This document shows positions 40,734 through 49,734 of a DNA stretch of 64,000 nt, piece after piece. The stretch covers positions 1-64,000 of the forward strand of contig SFKX01000011.1 in NCBI GenBank assembly GCA_004553625.1. The letters run 5' to 3'. A program made the position numbers and the translations under genes. Numbering within the stretch: position 1 is the stretch's first letter; each line of letters starts with the position of its first letter. A model generated the notes under the pieces. The model was given only the letters and a program-made list of their open reading frames with translations. It ran no database searches and was not told where the DNA came from. Origin of the DNA: Clostridiales bacterium. Lineage in GTDB: Bacteria > Bacillota_A > Clostridia > Oscillospirales > Oscillospiraceae.

Positions 40734-41648
40734 ATGGGGAACAGGGGCAAAAAACGTTCAAGGCTGGACAGGGACAACTACGGCTACCTCTTCATCGCCC
40801 CCTTTTTCCTCGTCTTTCTGGTATTCGGCCTGTATCCCATCGTATACACCGTCTACCTCAGCTTTCAAAAGTGGGACGGGCTCGGTCCCATCAGCTACCT
40901 TGGTCTCAAGAATTTCACGCGGCTTTTGGGCGATGAGGTATTCTATCTCTCGGTCTGGAACTCCTTCCGCATCTGGCTGTGCAACTTCATCCCGCAGATG
41001 GCTGCGGCGCTGCTGCTGGCCTTCATCTTCACCTTCAACCGGGTCCGGGGCATGAAGTTCTTCCGCGCGGCATATTACCTGCCGAACCTCGTGACGGCGG
41101 CCTCCGTCGGCCTGCTCTTCAACCTGCTCTTCAACGGCAACAAGTCCGCCGTGAACTATATCCTCACCGCCCTGAACATTCCCGGTGCGCCCTTCGACTT
41201 CTTTAACAGCGAGAGTGTGACCTCCGCGATGGTCTCCTATATCCAGTGGTGGATGTGGTTCGGCTATACGACGGTCATAATCATGGCCGGCGTCACGACC
41301 GTGGATTCCCAGGTCTACGACGCCGCTCTGGTGGACGGCGCGACGAAGTTCCAGACCTACACGCGCGTCACGCTGCCGCTCATAAGGCCCACGCTCATCT
41401 ACATGACCATCACCTCCATCATCGGAGGTATGCAGCTCTTCGATGTCCCCTCCACGCTGACAAATATGCAGGGAGATCCGCGCAAGGCCATACTGACGAC
41501 CTCGATGTATCTCTATAACCAGGGCTTCAAAAACCACAACTACGGCTACGCCTCGGCAGTCTCAGTGGGGCTTTTCATCATCATCGCCATACTCAGCTTC
41601 TTCGCGCTGAGGGCCATGAGGAAGAGGGGTGACATCTATAATGACTAG
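40734..41648 (+). CDS. sugar ABC permease (MalF type)
   Basis: A 304-residue CUT1 permease with six helices. The EAA-type loop is AALVDGATKFQTYTRVTLP. It begins MGNRGKKRSRLDRDNYGYLF with GGGAGG upstream. It overlaps the second permease gene by eight bases. No ATPase gene follows. Confidence 0.93.
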   Translation: MGNRGKKRSRLDRDNYGYLFIAPFFLVFLVFGLYPIVYTVYLSFQKWDGLGPISYLGLKNFTRLLGDEVFYLSVWNSFRIWLCNFIPQMAAALLLAFIFTFNRVRGMKFFRAAYYLPNLVTAASVGLLFNLLFNGNKSAVNYILTALNIPGAPFDFFNSESVTSAMVSYIQWWMWFGYTTVIIMAGVTTVDSQVYDAALVDGATKFQTYTRVTLPLIRPTLIYMTITSIIGGMQLFDVPSTLTNMQGDPRKAILTTSMYLYNQGFKNHNYGYASAVSVGLFIIIAILSFFALRAMRKRGDIYND

Positions 41649-42468
41649 GCCTCGGAACAGGGCTTATTCCGTCCTGATGTACGCCTTTCTAATCTTCCTG
41701 CTGCTGCTTTCCATCGTGCCGTTCTACCTAGTCCTCGTGAATGCGACGCATTCCAGCTTTGATATCGTCACGCAGCTGAACCTTCTTCCTGGCTCCGCCA
41801 CCGGCGAAAACTACGCCACGATGCAGTCTCACCTGAACATCTGGCGCGGCTTTGCAAACAGCCTCATCATCGCCCTGCCCTACACGCTGCTGACGGGCTA
41901 CTTCGGCGCCTTCGCGGCCTACGGCTTTGCCAAGTTCCGCTTCCGGGGCAGGGGCTTCCTCTACGGCGTCGTGCTCGCCTCGATGATGATACCCTCCCAG
42001 GTCAGCATGATCGGCTTCTATCAGCTCAACCTCAAGCTTCACCTGCTCAACTCCTACCTGCCCTTCATCATACCCGGCGTCGCCAACGCCACGACCGTGT
42101 TCTTCATGCGCGGCATCATAGCCCAGAGCATACCGGACTCCATCATCGAGTCCGCCAGGATAGAGGGCTGCTCGGAGCTCGGCATCTTCAACCGCATCGT
42201 CCTGCCCTGCGTCACACCCGGCGTCGTGACGATGTGCATCTTCAACTTCGTGGCCTGCTGGAACAACTACATGGGGCCGCTCATCATCATGACGGACGAC
42301 GATATGTATACCCTGCCCGTCATGATCTCCGCGATAAAGGGCCTTTACCTGACGAATTATGGAGCTATGTACCTGGCCATAGCCATCTCCGTCGTGCCGA
42401 TAATCGTGGTGTTCTGCTTTCTTTCGCGCTATATCATCAACGGCCTAACCGCCGGTTCGGACAAATAG
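41641..42468 (+). CDS. sugar ABC permease (MalG type)
   Basis: A 275-residue CUT1 permease with six helices and the ATPase-contact loop ESARIEGCSELGIFNRIVLP. ATG 41641 overlaps the stop of the first permease (ATGACTAG). The first GH30 gene follows 11 bases later with AGGAGGG, so transport and hydrolysis are co-expressed. Confidence 0.93.
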   Translation: MTRPRNRAYSVLMYAFLIFLLLLSIVPFYLVLVNATHSSFDIVTQLNLLPGSATGENYATMQSHLNIWRGFANSLIIALPYTLLTGYFGAFAAYGFAKFRFRGRGFLYGVVLASMMIPSQVSMIGFYQLNLKLHLLNSYLPFIIPGVANATTVFFMRGIIAQSIPDSIIESARIEGCSELGIFNRIVLPCVTPGVVTMCIFNFVACWNNYMGPLIIMTDDDMYTLPVMISAIKGLYLTNYGAMYLAIAISVVPIIVVFCFLSRYIINGLTAGSDK

Positions 42469-42479
42469 GAGGGATATCT

Positions 42480-43835
42480 GTGGAAATCAAGGAATGGCGC
42501 TGGTCAGGCGAGCGCGCACAGTGGACAGAGGGCCGCGGCGCTGCTTCGGCTCCGGCGGACGCCGTCCTCAGGCCGGACGGACGCGAATATCAGCAGATGC
42601 TGGGCTTCGGCGGCTGCTTCAACGAGCTGGGCTGGCGGGCGCTCTCGCGCCTGGGCGAGGAGGAGCGCGACGCGGTCCTTTCAGAGCTTTTCGGCCCCGG
42701 CGGCTGCCGCTTCGGCCTCTGCCGCCTGCCTATCGGCGCGAACGACTACTCCTTCGACTGGTACAGCCTGGACGAAGTCCCCGGCGACTATGAGCTAAAG
42801 AACTTCTCCATAGAGCGCGACAGGCTCGCGCTCATACCCTATGTTAAGAGCGCCCTGGCACTCGCGCCGGAGCTGCGCCTCTTCGCCTCGCCCTGGTCCC
42901 CGCCGACCTGGATGAAGGACCCTCCCGTTTACAACTGGGGCAAGCTCATAAAGACGCCCGAGAACCTGGGCGCCTACGCGCGCTACCTGCTCCGTTTCGT
43001 CTCCGCCTACGCGGAGGAGGGCATACATATAGACCAGCTCCACGTCCAGAACGAACCTGTAGCCAATCAGAAGTTCCCCTCCTGTATGTGGACGGGCGAC
43101 GAACTGCGCGACTTCATCCGCGACTACCTCGGCCCCGAGCTGGAGCGCTCCGGCCTGGGCACCGAGCTCTGGCTCGGCACCATAAACGCCCCGGGATGCG
43201 ACTACAACAGGCTCATCTTCGATAAGTGGGCCACCGAGGACTACGACTACTTCGCCAACACCGTCCTGAGCGACCCGGAGGCCCGCAGGTATATCAGCGG
43301 CGTCAGCTACCAGTGGGGCGGGAAGATCGCCATCCAGCGCACCTTCGAGAGCTGGTGGCCGGAGCTGAGGCTCATGCAGTCCGAAAACGAGTGCGGCTTC
43401 GGAGACAACAGCTGGGAATACGCCTTCTATGTCTGGACGATGCTCAAGCACTACATCTCCAACGGCGCGGAGAGCTATATGTACTGGAACATGGTCCTGG
43501 AGCCGGAGGGCCGCAGCAGCTGGGGAGACCCGCAGAACGCCCTCGTGACCGTCCTGCCGGAGAGCGGCCGCGCTCAGTACAATCCGGACTTCTATGTGAT
43601 GAAGCACTTTTCCTCCGCCGTGGAGCGCGGTGCGGTGCGCCTTGGCGCCGCCGGCAGCTTTGCCGGCGACGCGCTGCTCTTCCGCAACCCGGACGGCAGC
43701 CTGACGGCGGAACTCTTCAATCCCTTCGAGCGCGTTTTTAACGTCCGCCTGGAGCTGGATGGCGAGGAGCTGACCCTCCCGCTAGAACCCAGGTCCGTCA
43801 ACAGCCTGATAATCGGGCGGAAACGGCAGGTGTAA
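42480..43835 (+). CDS. GH30 family glycoside hydrolase, copy 1
   Basis: A 451-residue GH30 enzyme without a signal peptide, starting at GTG 42480 after AGGAGGG. Family features are QMLGFGGCFNELGW, LFASPWSPPTWMKD, VQNEPVA with acid/base E192, and QSENECG with nucleophile E302. A C-terminal beta domain follows. GH30 includes beta-glucosidases, glucosylceramidases, beta-1,6-glucanases and beta-xylosidases. The cytoplasmic location and the linked importer favour a glycosidase acting on imported oligosaccharides. It is only about a third identical by eye to the second copy, so the two are probably not recent duplicates. Confidence 0.9.
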   Translation: MEIKEWRWSGERAQWTEGRGAASAPADAVLRPDGREYQQMLGFGGCFNELGWRALSRLGEEERDAVLSELFGPGGCRFGLCRLPIGANDYSFDWYSLDEVPGDYELKNFSIERDRLALIPYVKSALALAPELRLFASPWSPPTWMKDPPVYNWGKLIKTPENLGAYARYLLRFVSAYAEEGIHIDQLHVQNEPVANQKFPSCMWTGDELRDFIRDYLGPELERSGLGTELWLGTINAPGCDYNRLIFDKWATEDYDYFANTVLSDPEARRYISGVSYQWGGKIAIQRTFESWWPELRLMQSENECGFGDNSWEYAFYVWTMLKHYISNGAESYMYWNMVLEPEGRSSWGDPQNALVTVLPESGRAQYNPDFYVMKHFSSAVERGAVRLGAAGSFAGDALLFRNPDGSLTAELFNPFERVFNVRLELDGEELTLPLEPRSVNSLIIGRKRQV

Positions 43836-43837
43836 CG

Positions 43838-45184
43838 ATGTCGGCAGAGATATACAGCACGCTGTTCGAGAGCGGCGCCGCGCGCCGAGTGAAGCGGACG
43901 GCAAACCTTCAGCCGGACCCGGACGGCCGCGAGCTGGAGGTCGTGAACCTCTATCCGGAGGTGAAATACCAGAGCGTGGACGGCTTCGGCGGAGCCATAA
44001 CCGCCGCCGTGGGCGACACTCTCTCCCGGATGCCCGCCGGCACGGCGGAGGAGATAATGGAGGCCTATTTCGGCCCCTCCGGCATAGGCTACCGCGGCAT
44101 CAGGACCCATCTGGACAGCTGCGACTTTTCATCGAAGAGCTACGAGGCCGCGTGCAGCGCGCCCGGCGGCGAGCTCCGTGACTTCTCCATTGCCGAGGAC
44201 AGGCGGAGGATCATCCCGTATATCCGGCTTGCCTACAGGGCCGCAGGTACGGAGCTGCCCGTCATGCTTACGCCCTGGTCGCCCCCGGCATTTATGAAAA
44301 CCAACTCCTGCCGCTGCCACGGCGGAAGGCTGCGCCGGGAATATTACGAGCTCTGGGCCGAATACATCTGCCGCTATGTCCTGGCCTACATGGACGAAGG
44401 TATAAACGTCCGCGCGATAAGCGTCCAGAACGAGCCTAACGCCGTCCAGACCTGGGAGAGCTGCCTCTACAGCGCGCAGGAGGAGCGGGATTTCCTGCGC
44501 TGTCTGCTCCCCGCGCTGGACCGCTCCGGCCTAGGCGGCCTGGACGTTTACATCTGGGACCACAACAAGGAACGCATCTTCGAGCGCGCCTGCGCCTCAT
44601 TGGACGAGGAGATCAGAACCCGCGTCAAGGGCCTGGCTTTCCACTGGTATTCAGGAGACCACTTCGAGGCGCTCAGCCTGGTCCGGGAGCTCTTCCCGGA
44701 GAAAAAATTGCTGTTTTCGGAGGGCTGTATAGAGTTCAGCCGTCACAGCGGTGAACAGCTCAGCAGCGCCCAGATGTACGCCCATGACATGATAGGCGAT
44801 TTCAACCACGGCATGAACACCTTCATAGACTGGAACATCGCCCTGGACGAGCGCGGCGGTCCGAATCACGCCGAAAACTTCTGCGCCGCCCCCGTCATGT
44901 GCGACACCGCCTCCGGCCGGACAGAGTACCGCCTCAGCTTCGACTACATCGGGCATTTCAGCTCGCACATCAGGCCCGGCGCGCGCAGGATCGCCGTTAC
45001 CCGCTACACAGACAAGCTGGAGGTGTGCGCCTTCGAGAACCCCGGCGGGGACCTCGCCGCCGTCGTCCTGAACCGCAGCTCCGCTGCGCTCGACGCATAT
45101 CTGAGACTCGGCGGCAGGCTGCTGCAGCTCAGCGCCCCGCCCGGAAGCATACACACCGTCCTCATCCCCGCGTGTGACAGGTGA
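43838..45184 (+). CDS. GH30 family glycoside hydrolase, copy 2
   Basis: A 448-residue GH30 enzyme, also without a signal peptide. It starts 2 bases after the first copy. Features are SVDGFGGAITAAVGDTL, MLTPWSPPAFMKTN, VQNEPNA with acid/base E199, and LLFSEGCIE with nucleophile E295. It is closer to the classical glucosylceramidase/beta-glucosidase subgroup than copy 1. Two different GH30 enzymes in one operon suggest stepwise breakdown of one oligosaccharide or two linkages in it. Confidence 0.9.
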   Translation: MSAEIYSTLFESGAARRVKRTANLQPDPDGRELEVVNLYPEVKYQSVDGFGGAITAAVGDTLSRMPAGTAEEIMEAYFGPSGIGYRGIRTHLDSCDFSSKSYEAACSAPGGELRDFSIAEDRRRIIPYIRLAYRAAGTELPVMLTPWSPPAFMKTNSCRCHGGRLRREYYELWAEYICRYVLAYMDEGINVRAISVQNEPNAVQTWESCLYSAQEERDFLRCLLPALDRSGLGGLDVYIWDHNKERIFERACASLDEEIRTRVKGLAFHWYSGDHFEALSLVRELFPEKKLLFSEGCIEFSRHSGEQLSSAQMYAHDMIGDFNHGMNTFIDWNIALDERGGPNHAENFCAAPVMCDTASGRTEYRLSFDYIGHFSSHIRPGARRIAVTRYTDKLEVCAFENPGGDLAAVVLNRSSAALDAYLRLGGRLLQLSAPPGSIHTVLIPACDR

Positions 45185-45202
45185 CATACCAACCAAGACA
45201 AA

Positions 45203-45241
45203 ATACCCCCTGTGCGGGCTCCAAGCCCACACGGGGGGTAT
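45203..45241. terminator. terminator after the GH30 operon
   Basis: ATACCCCCTGTG-GGGCT and AGCCC-ACGGGGGTAT form a long imperfect stem between the GH30 gene and the convergent NlpC/P60 gene. Confidence 0.75.
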
Positions 45242-45263
45242 ACTCATATCCATAGAGTTTTAC

Positions 45264-46136
45264 TCAAGCGGCGATGCGCCTGGCGCCGACGTACATGCGG
45301 CTGTAGTAGCTCTCGTCCAGGCCGGAGATGGTGACGTAGCCGCAGCCGGAGCTGCTGTGGATGAACTCTCCGTCGCCTATGTAGATGCCGACGTGGCCTA
45401 TGCTCTCAGAGGAGCTGGCGAAGAACACCGCGTCGCCCGGCTGGAGCTCGCTCTTGTCCACCGCCGTGCCGTTCGAGTACATCGAGGCCGCGGTCCTGTT
45501 GACCGAATAGCCGAAGTTCTTCATGACGTAGCTCACGAAACCTGAGCAGTCAAACCCGGAAGGGCTCGAGCCCGCCCAGACATAGGGAGTTCCCAGATAC
45601 TGTTTTGCAAACTCCACTATCTGGCTGCCTATACTGCCGCTGCTGGAGACAGCGCCGGCCTCCGGCTCCTCGAGGCTGACGTAGTCACTGCGGATATAGC
45701 CGCTCACACCGCCTGCAGTGACCCTGTACCAGGTCCCGCTGACTCCGGTGATGTCCAGGCTCTCTCCGTCCTCCGTGACACGGACCACTTCGCTGTCGGT
45801 AGAGGCGGAGGCACGCATCCGCACGCCGGTCCCATCGACCCAGCCCTCGGCCGAAAGCTCCATGTTTTCGGCAAAGCTCACATAGTCCGCGGACATATAG
45901 CCGCTCTGCCCGCCGTAGTTGACCTCATACCAGCCGCTGCCGTCGTTGCCTTCAACGATGACCGCTGTACCCTCGGCCAGCGTGCAGATTATCGCGCTGT
46001 CCGTCCCCGCGCCGGAACGCAGGTTGACAGCCGTCGTCGTCTCGGCGCCGCCTATGCAGTCCGCCTTTGCGCCCACGATGAGCGCACAAACACACAGCGC
46101 CCCTGCTGCCAGCGGACGCATCAGTTTTTCTCTCAT
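45264..46136 (-). CDS. secreted NlpC/P60 peptidase with two SH3 domains
   Basis: A 290-residue exported cell-wall hydrolase. It has a signal peptide (about 1-26), two bacterial SH3 domains (about 33-90 and 97-157), a short linker and an NlpC/P60 domain. The catalytic residues are C197 in FDCSGF, H248 in GHVGIYIG and H260. Such enzymes cut peptide stems of peptidoglycan, and SH3 domains bind the wall. The upstream gene for a 95-residue protein ends 21 bases before its start, so the two are probably co-transcribed. Confidence 0.94.
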   Translation of the reverse strand: MREKLMRPLAAGALCVCALIVGAKADCIGGAETTTAVNLRSGAGTDSAIICTLAEGTAVIVEGNDGSGWYEVNYGGQSGYMSADYVSFAENMELSAEGWVDGTGVRMRASASTDSEVVRVTEDGESLDITGVSGTWYRVTAGGVSGYIRSDYVSLEEPEAGAVSSSGSIGSQIVEFAKQYLGTPYVWAGSSPSGFDCSGFVSYVMKNFGYSVNRTAASMYSNGTAVDKSELQPGDAVFFASSSESIGHVGIYIGDGEFIHSSSGCGYVTISGLDESYYSRMYVGARRIAA

Positions 46137-46157
46137 AGGAATAACCTGACCTTGTTT

Positions 46158-46445
46158 TTATTTGGAGGCCAGCGCGCGGTCGAGCCACACGGACGCTACG
46201 TCCATCGCGGCATAGAGACTGTCCTTCTCGCTCTTCTTGACCACCCTGTCCCTGCTGCGCAGGTCCGGGTCCGTCAGCTGGAGCTGGACCGCGACCTTAG
46301 TCGCCACATCCAGATCCTCGACCTTCTTCGTCTCAAGTATCTGCATCATTATGATATACTTGTCGGCCATGCTGCCGAAGTAAATGATGTTGTCCTTGCG
46401 GCGGAGCGGATGTCCCTTGTACACAAGTTCCCTGGATGCTGCCAT
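46158..46445 (-). CDS. conserved small protein of unknown function
   Basis: A 95-residue soluble protein starting MAASRELVYKGHPLRRKDN, with ATG 46445 behind a perfect GGAGGT. It includes IIYFGSMADKYIIMMQIL and a C-terminal helical part. It has no motif that I can name. It has a strong own promoter with a palindrome just downstream, and lies directly before the NlpC/P60 gene. The good ribosome site and promoter argue that it is real. Confidence 0.75.
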   Translation of the reverse strand: MAASRELVYKGHPLRRKDNIIYFGSMADKYIIMMQILETKKVEDLDVATKVAVQLQLTDPDLRSRDRVVKKSEKDSLYAAMDVASVWLDRALASK

Positions 46446-46473
46446 TTTACTTACCTCCATCATGGGTACGCGC

Positions 46474-46485
46474 TACAACGTTGTA
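46474..46485. promoter_or_regulatory. 12-base palindrome at the transcription start
   Basis: TACAACGTTGTA is a perfect palindrome that begins about 6 bases after the -10 box of the promoter at 46491-46519, so it overlaps the start of transcription and may be an operator. Confidence 0.45.
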
Positions 46486-46490
46486 ACCAA

Positions 46491-46519
46491 ATTGTAACTC
46501 GTCATTCCTAATTTGTCAA
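46491..46519 (-). promoter_or_regulatory. sigma-A promoter of the 95-residue protein
   Basis: On the minus strand TTGACA, 17 bases, TACAAT. Confidence 0.8.
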
Positions 46520-46612
46520 TCTTTTTTTACGATTCTGTTTGCGCCAACTTCTTCCTCCGGGCCGAAATGACCCGAGGCCGCATTGCTGGGCTTCGGGTCA
46601 AAACGGTTTTTC

Positions 46613-48820
46613 TCAGCCTGCCTGGCCGTTATCCGGCCCAACCGGCGTTTCGGGTTCAACCGGCTCGGTAGGCGGCTCGGTGAACACGGGGACCTCCGTT
46701 GTGACCGGGCTATCACTCACGACCGGGGTCTCTTCAGGCTTTTCGCTCTCCTCCGGCTCCGGAGTGGGACTGGGATTGTCCTGCTCCTCTTTCTCCTCCG
46801 TGAGGTCGCCGAATATCTTCGTGTCTCCGCCTATCCAGTCCGGGCTCGGGAAGCTCTTGTATTCGAGGCCAGCGTGCACCTGCTGCATGACACGCTTCCA
46901 GACCTGGGCCGCGGGGTTGCCGTAGATGTTGATGGACTCCGGCTGGTCGTAGCCCGTCCAAACAACGGCGACGTAATAGGGCGTATAACCCGCAAACCAG
47001 CGGTTCCAGTTGTCCGACGAGGTACCGGTCTTGCCCGCAACCGGCATGGTGTAGAAGTTGGCCTCGGAGCCGGTGCCGTAGGTCGCGGCGGCGTTGAGCA
47101 TAGAGGTGATGTTCGTCGCTGTGCTGGACTTCATGGCCACGTGCGTGGAGGGCTGATTGTCCAGAATAACGTTGCCCTCGGCGTCCGTAACCCGGGTATA
47201 GGTCCGGGCTTCCGTGAGGATACCGTCGTTGGCGAATGCGCAGTAGGCCTGGGCCATTTCCAAAACACTGACGCCGTTCGTCAGCTCGCCCAGGGCGAGC
47301 GGGGCGTAGTTGTAGTCCTGCTCAACGAGGCTCGTGATGCCGAGCTTGTTCTTGAGGAAGTTAGCCGAAGCGTCTATGCCCAGCTTATCCAGCACCTGGG
47401 CCGCCACGGTGTTCTTAGACTGCCTGACCGCTTCGGCTATCGTGATGATGCCGTCGTAGCGGTCCGGCGAGTTCCTGGGGTACCAATAGCTCTGGGACAT
47501 ATCTACCTCGTCCTGCGGCCCGTCCTTCACCAGCGTCGAGGGAGTTATGAGCCCATATTCTATTGCAGGGGCGTAGACAGCCAGGGGCTTAAAGGAGGAG
47601 CCAGGGGCGCGCAGGGCATCCGTCGCGCGGTTCATGATGAGATTGGCGTTTTTCTCGCCTACGCCGCCGCTCATGCCCATGACCTCGCCCGTATACGGGT
47701 CCATTATAACGATGGCGGATTGGAACTGCTGCGACGTATTGTTCGAGGGTTTGGGGAAGTTCTCAACGTCCAGGTAGACGTTGTCTATGCACTCCTGGAT
47801 ATAGGGGTCCAGGCAGGCGTAGATCCTGTAACCGCCGGAGGACACAAGCATGGCTGCTGTCTCCTGGCTGACGCCCTTCTGCTCCATGAGGTCCGCTATG
47901 ACCTCCTTGCGCACTGCTTCGACGTAGTAGCTGTAGATATCTTCGTCTCCCGTTCCCTCTTCGGATCGGATAAAGACGAGCTCTTCGTTTTTGGCCTGCT
48001 CATACTCCTCATAGCTGATATAGCCCAGCTCATACATGCGGCGCAGCACGGTCTCCTGCCTCTTTTTGTTGTTCTCCTCGCTGTAGAATGGGCTGTAATA
48101 CGTGGGCAGGTTGACTATTCCCACGATGGAGGCGCTCTCCGCCAGAGTCAGCTCGGAGGGCTCCTTGCCGAAGTACTTCTCCGCCGCAGTATAGATACCG
48201 TCGCAGCCCTCACCAAAGTAGACGGCGTTCAGATACCAGACCAGGATATCGTCCTTATCGTATTTTTTCTCGAACTCCAGGGCCTGGAAGATCTCTATCA
48301 GCTTGCGCTGGACCGTCACCTCGTTGTTGCCGGTGAGCGTCTTTATGAGCTGCTGAGTCAGCGTGGAGCCGCCGAAGGAGCTGTCCCCGCCCGTGAGCAT
48401 GGTATACATAGCGCCGACGGTCCGGTACCAGTCCACGCCCTTGTGCTCATAAAACCTGTGGTCCTCTATGGCCACAAGCGCTTTCACCAGGTAATCCGGT
48501 ATGTCCTCCAGGTCTACCCAGATCCGGTTTTCGGAACCGTGGAGCGTTGCGAGCTCCTGGTATTCGCCCGGCGCCGTCTCGCAATAGATGATGCTGGACT
48601 CAGAGAGCTGGTAGTCCGAGAGCGAGACATTGAGGTCCTCGGTGAGGCAGGTCTTGACGTAGAAGGCAAAAACGCAGCCAAGCAGCAGCACCGTCGTCAG
48701 CAAAACGAGCAGCACTGTCACCACGATCTTTGCCGCAAGGCCAATGGCTCCCACCACTGTACCTGCTGCGGTATCCGCAGCCTTGCCGGCATCTATTTTA
48801 AATTTAGGTTCCTTATCCAT
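46613..48820 (-). CDS. class A penicillin-binding protein (PBP1A type)
   Basis: A 735-residue bifunctional peptidoglycan synthase. It has a short cytoplasmic part, one membrane helix (about 30-62), a GT51 transglycosylase domain with EDHRFYEHKGVD and GGSTLTQQLIK, and a transpeptidase domain with SSFKP (active serine), SKN and KTGTS. A long Pro/Glu/Thr-rich tail ends the protein (PSPTPEPEESEKPEETP and similar). ATG 48820 gives a family-like start; GGAGGT lies 12 bases upstream, a bit far. After the stop there is a hairpin (about 46569-46600) without a T-run. Confidence 0.96.
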   Translation of the reverse strand: MDKEPKFKIDAGKAADTAAGTVVGAIGLAAKIVVTVLLVLLTTVLLLGCVFAFYVKTCLTEDLNVSLSDYQLSESSIIYCETAPGEYQELATLHGSENRIWVDLEDIPDYLVKALVAIEDHRFYEHKGVDWYRTVGAMYTMLTGGDSSFGGSTLTQQLIKTLTGNNEVTVQRKLIEIFQALEFEKKYDKDDILVWYLNAVYFGEGCDGIYTAAEKYFGKEPSELTLAESASIVGIVNLPTYYSPFYSEENNKKRQETVLRRMYELGYISYEEYEQAKNEELVFIRSEEGTGDEDIYSYYVEAVRKEVIADLMEQKGVSQETAAMLVSSGGYRIYACLDPYIQECIDNVYLDVENFPKPSNNTSQQFQSAIVIMDPYTGEVMGMSGGVGEKNANLIMNRATDALRAPGSSFKPLAVYAPAIEYGLITPSTLVKDGPQDEVDMSQSYWYPRNSPDRYDGIITIAEAVRQSKNTVAAQVLDKLGIDASANFLKNKLGITSLVEQDYNYAPLALGELTNGVSVLEMAQAYCAFANDGILTEARTYTRVTDAEGNVILDNQPSTHVAMKSSTATNITSMLNAAATYGTGSEANFYTMPVAGKTGTSSDNWNRWFAGYTPYYVAVVWTGYDQPESINIYGNPAAQVWKRVMQQVHAGLEYKSFPSPDWIGGDTKIFGDLTEEKEEQDNPSPTPEPEESEKPEETPVVSDSPVTTEVPVFTEPPTEPVEPETPVGPDNGQAG

Positions 48821-48993
48821 TATAATGCCTGCACCTCCGTGCATGGATATGAGCGGCTATGGCGGCACTCACTCCATTCTAAATTAATAGTATATCACAT
48901 TTTGCCGAAAAGGAGTAGATGCTTTGTAAACTTTTGCTCAGCGTATTATTTTTGCCCTTTCGTGGGATAATTTAGCCGAAAGGGGGGCATTAG

Positions 48994-49341
48994 ATGAAGC
49001 TCTGGATGAAGCTCGCAGGAACGGCCCTGCTGGCGGGGACAGCGGCGGTCTGTGCTGCCGCGGCGATAGGCGGCATAGCCTCCGCCGCGGAGCCGAAGCA
49101 AACTGCGGCGGCTGACTTTGCCTATGTACCCAGCTGCTCGCTCGCAGAGGCCGAGTATGTTCTGCGTGAATATGATGGTTGCGTCGCGGTGTTCGCTTCT
49201 GCCGTAGACAAGGACCCGATCACACTTACGGACATCGAGATCGAAACGCTCCGGGACGCAGACAGGCAGATCCTCAACGCCGGGCTCGCCGTGGCGGACC
49301 GGGAGGAACTGCTCACTCTGCTGGAGGATCTCGGCACATGA
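48994..49341 (+). CDS. small exported protein with BofC C-terminal-like domain
   Basis: A 115-residue protein with an N-terminal membrane/signal segment (about 5-31). Its second half is AEYVLREYDGCVAVFAS, then ITLTDIEIETLRDADRQI and REELLTLLEDLG. This is the pattern of the BofC C-terminal domain (strand with YxG and AVF, then LPxxDxxLLxxGI and ELxxLLED). BofC in Bacillus links forespore signalling to SpoIVB; many clostridial proteins carry this domain alone with unknown role. AAAGGGGGG precedes the ATG. It is divergent from the PBP gene. Confidence 0.7.
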   Translation: MKLWMKLAGTALLAGTAAVCAAAAIGGIASAAEPKQTAAADFAYVPSCSLAEAEYVLREYDGCVAVFASAVDKDPITLTDIEIETLRDADRQILNAGLAVADREELLTLLEDLGT

Positions 49342-49375
49342 GACAGTTTTCCGCCCGTTTGTGAGAAAAATACGA

Positions 49376-49404
49376 TTGATTTATTGAAAAGTATGAGTTA
49401 CAAT
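49376..49404 (+). promoter_or_regulatory. promoter of the DUF1292 gene
   Basis: TTGATT, 17 bases, TACAAT, about 30 bases before ATG 49435. Confidence 0.7.
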
Positions 49405-49434
49405 AGGGTCAGAAAGACAGACGGAGGGGCGGCT

Positions 49435-49728
49435 ATGGACGAGGATCTCGGCAGCAGCTACATCACCATCGAGGACGAGGACGGAAACGAGTTCGAGCTT
49501 GAGCAGCTTGCTACGATGGAGTTTAACGGTAACGAATATTCGGCTTTCCTGCCCGCCGACATGGCTGAGGACGACCCGGATTACGGCTATATCATCCTCC
49601 GGATCGAAGAGGAAAACGGCGAAGAGCTGTTCTGCTCCGTTGACGACGAAGAGGAGCTCGTAGCGGTATATGACCGCTTCATGGAACTCCTGTTCGACGA
49701 AGAAACAGACGAGGATCCGGAGGAATAA
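49435..49728 (+). CDS. DUF1292 family acidic protein
   Basis: A 97-residue, very acidic protein. It has the DUF1292 pattern YITIEDEDGNEFELEQL, then EYSAFLPADMAEDD, YIILRIEEENGEE and a VDDEEELVAVYDRFMEL end. The family (B. subtilis YrzB) is widespread in Firmicutes with no established function. ATG 49435 follows GGAGGGG. It has its own promoter and lies directly before a structured RNA. Confidence 0.9.
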   Translation: MDEDLGSSYITIEDEDGNEFELEQLATMEFNGNEYSAFLPADMAEDDPDYGYIILRIEEENGEELFCSVDDEEELVAVYDRFMELLFDEETDEDPEE

Positions 49729-49734
49729 GTTCCC

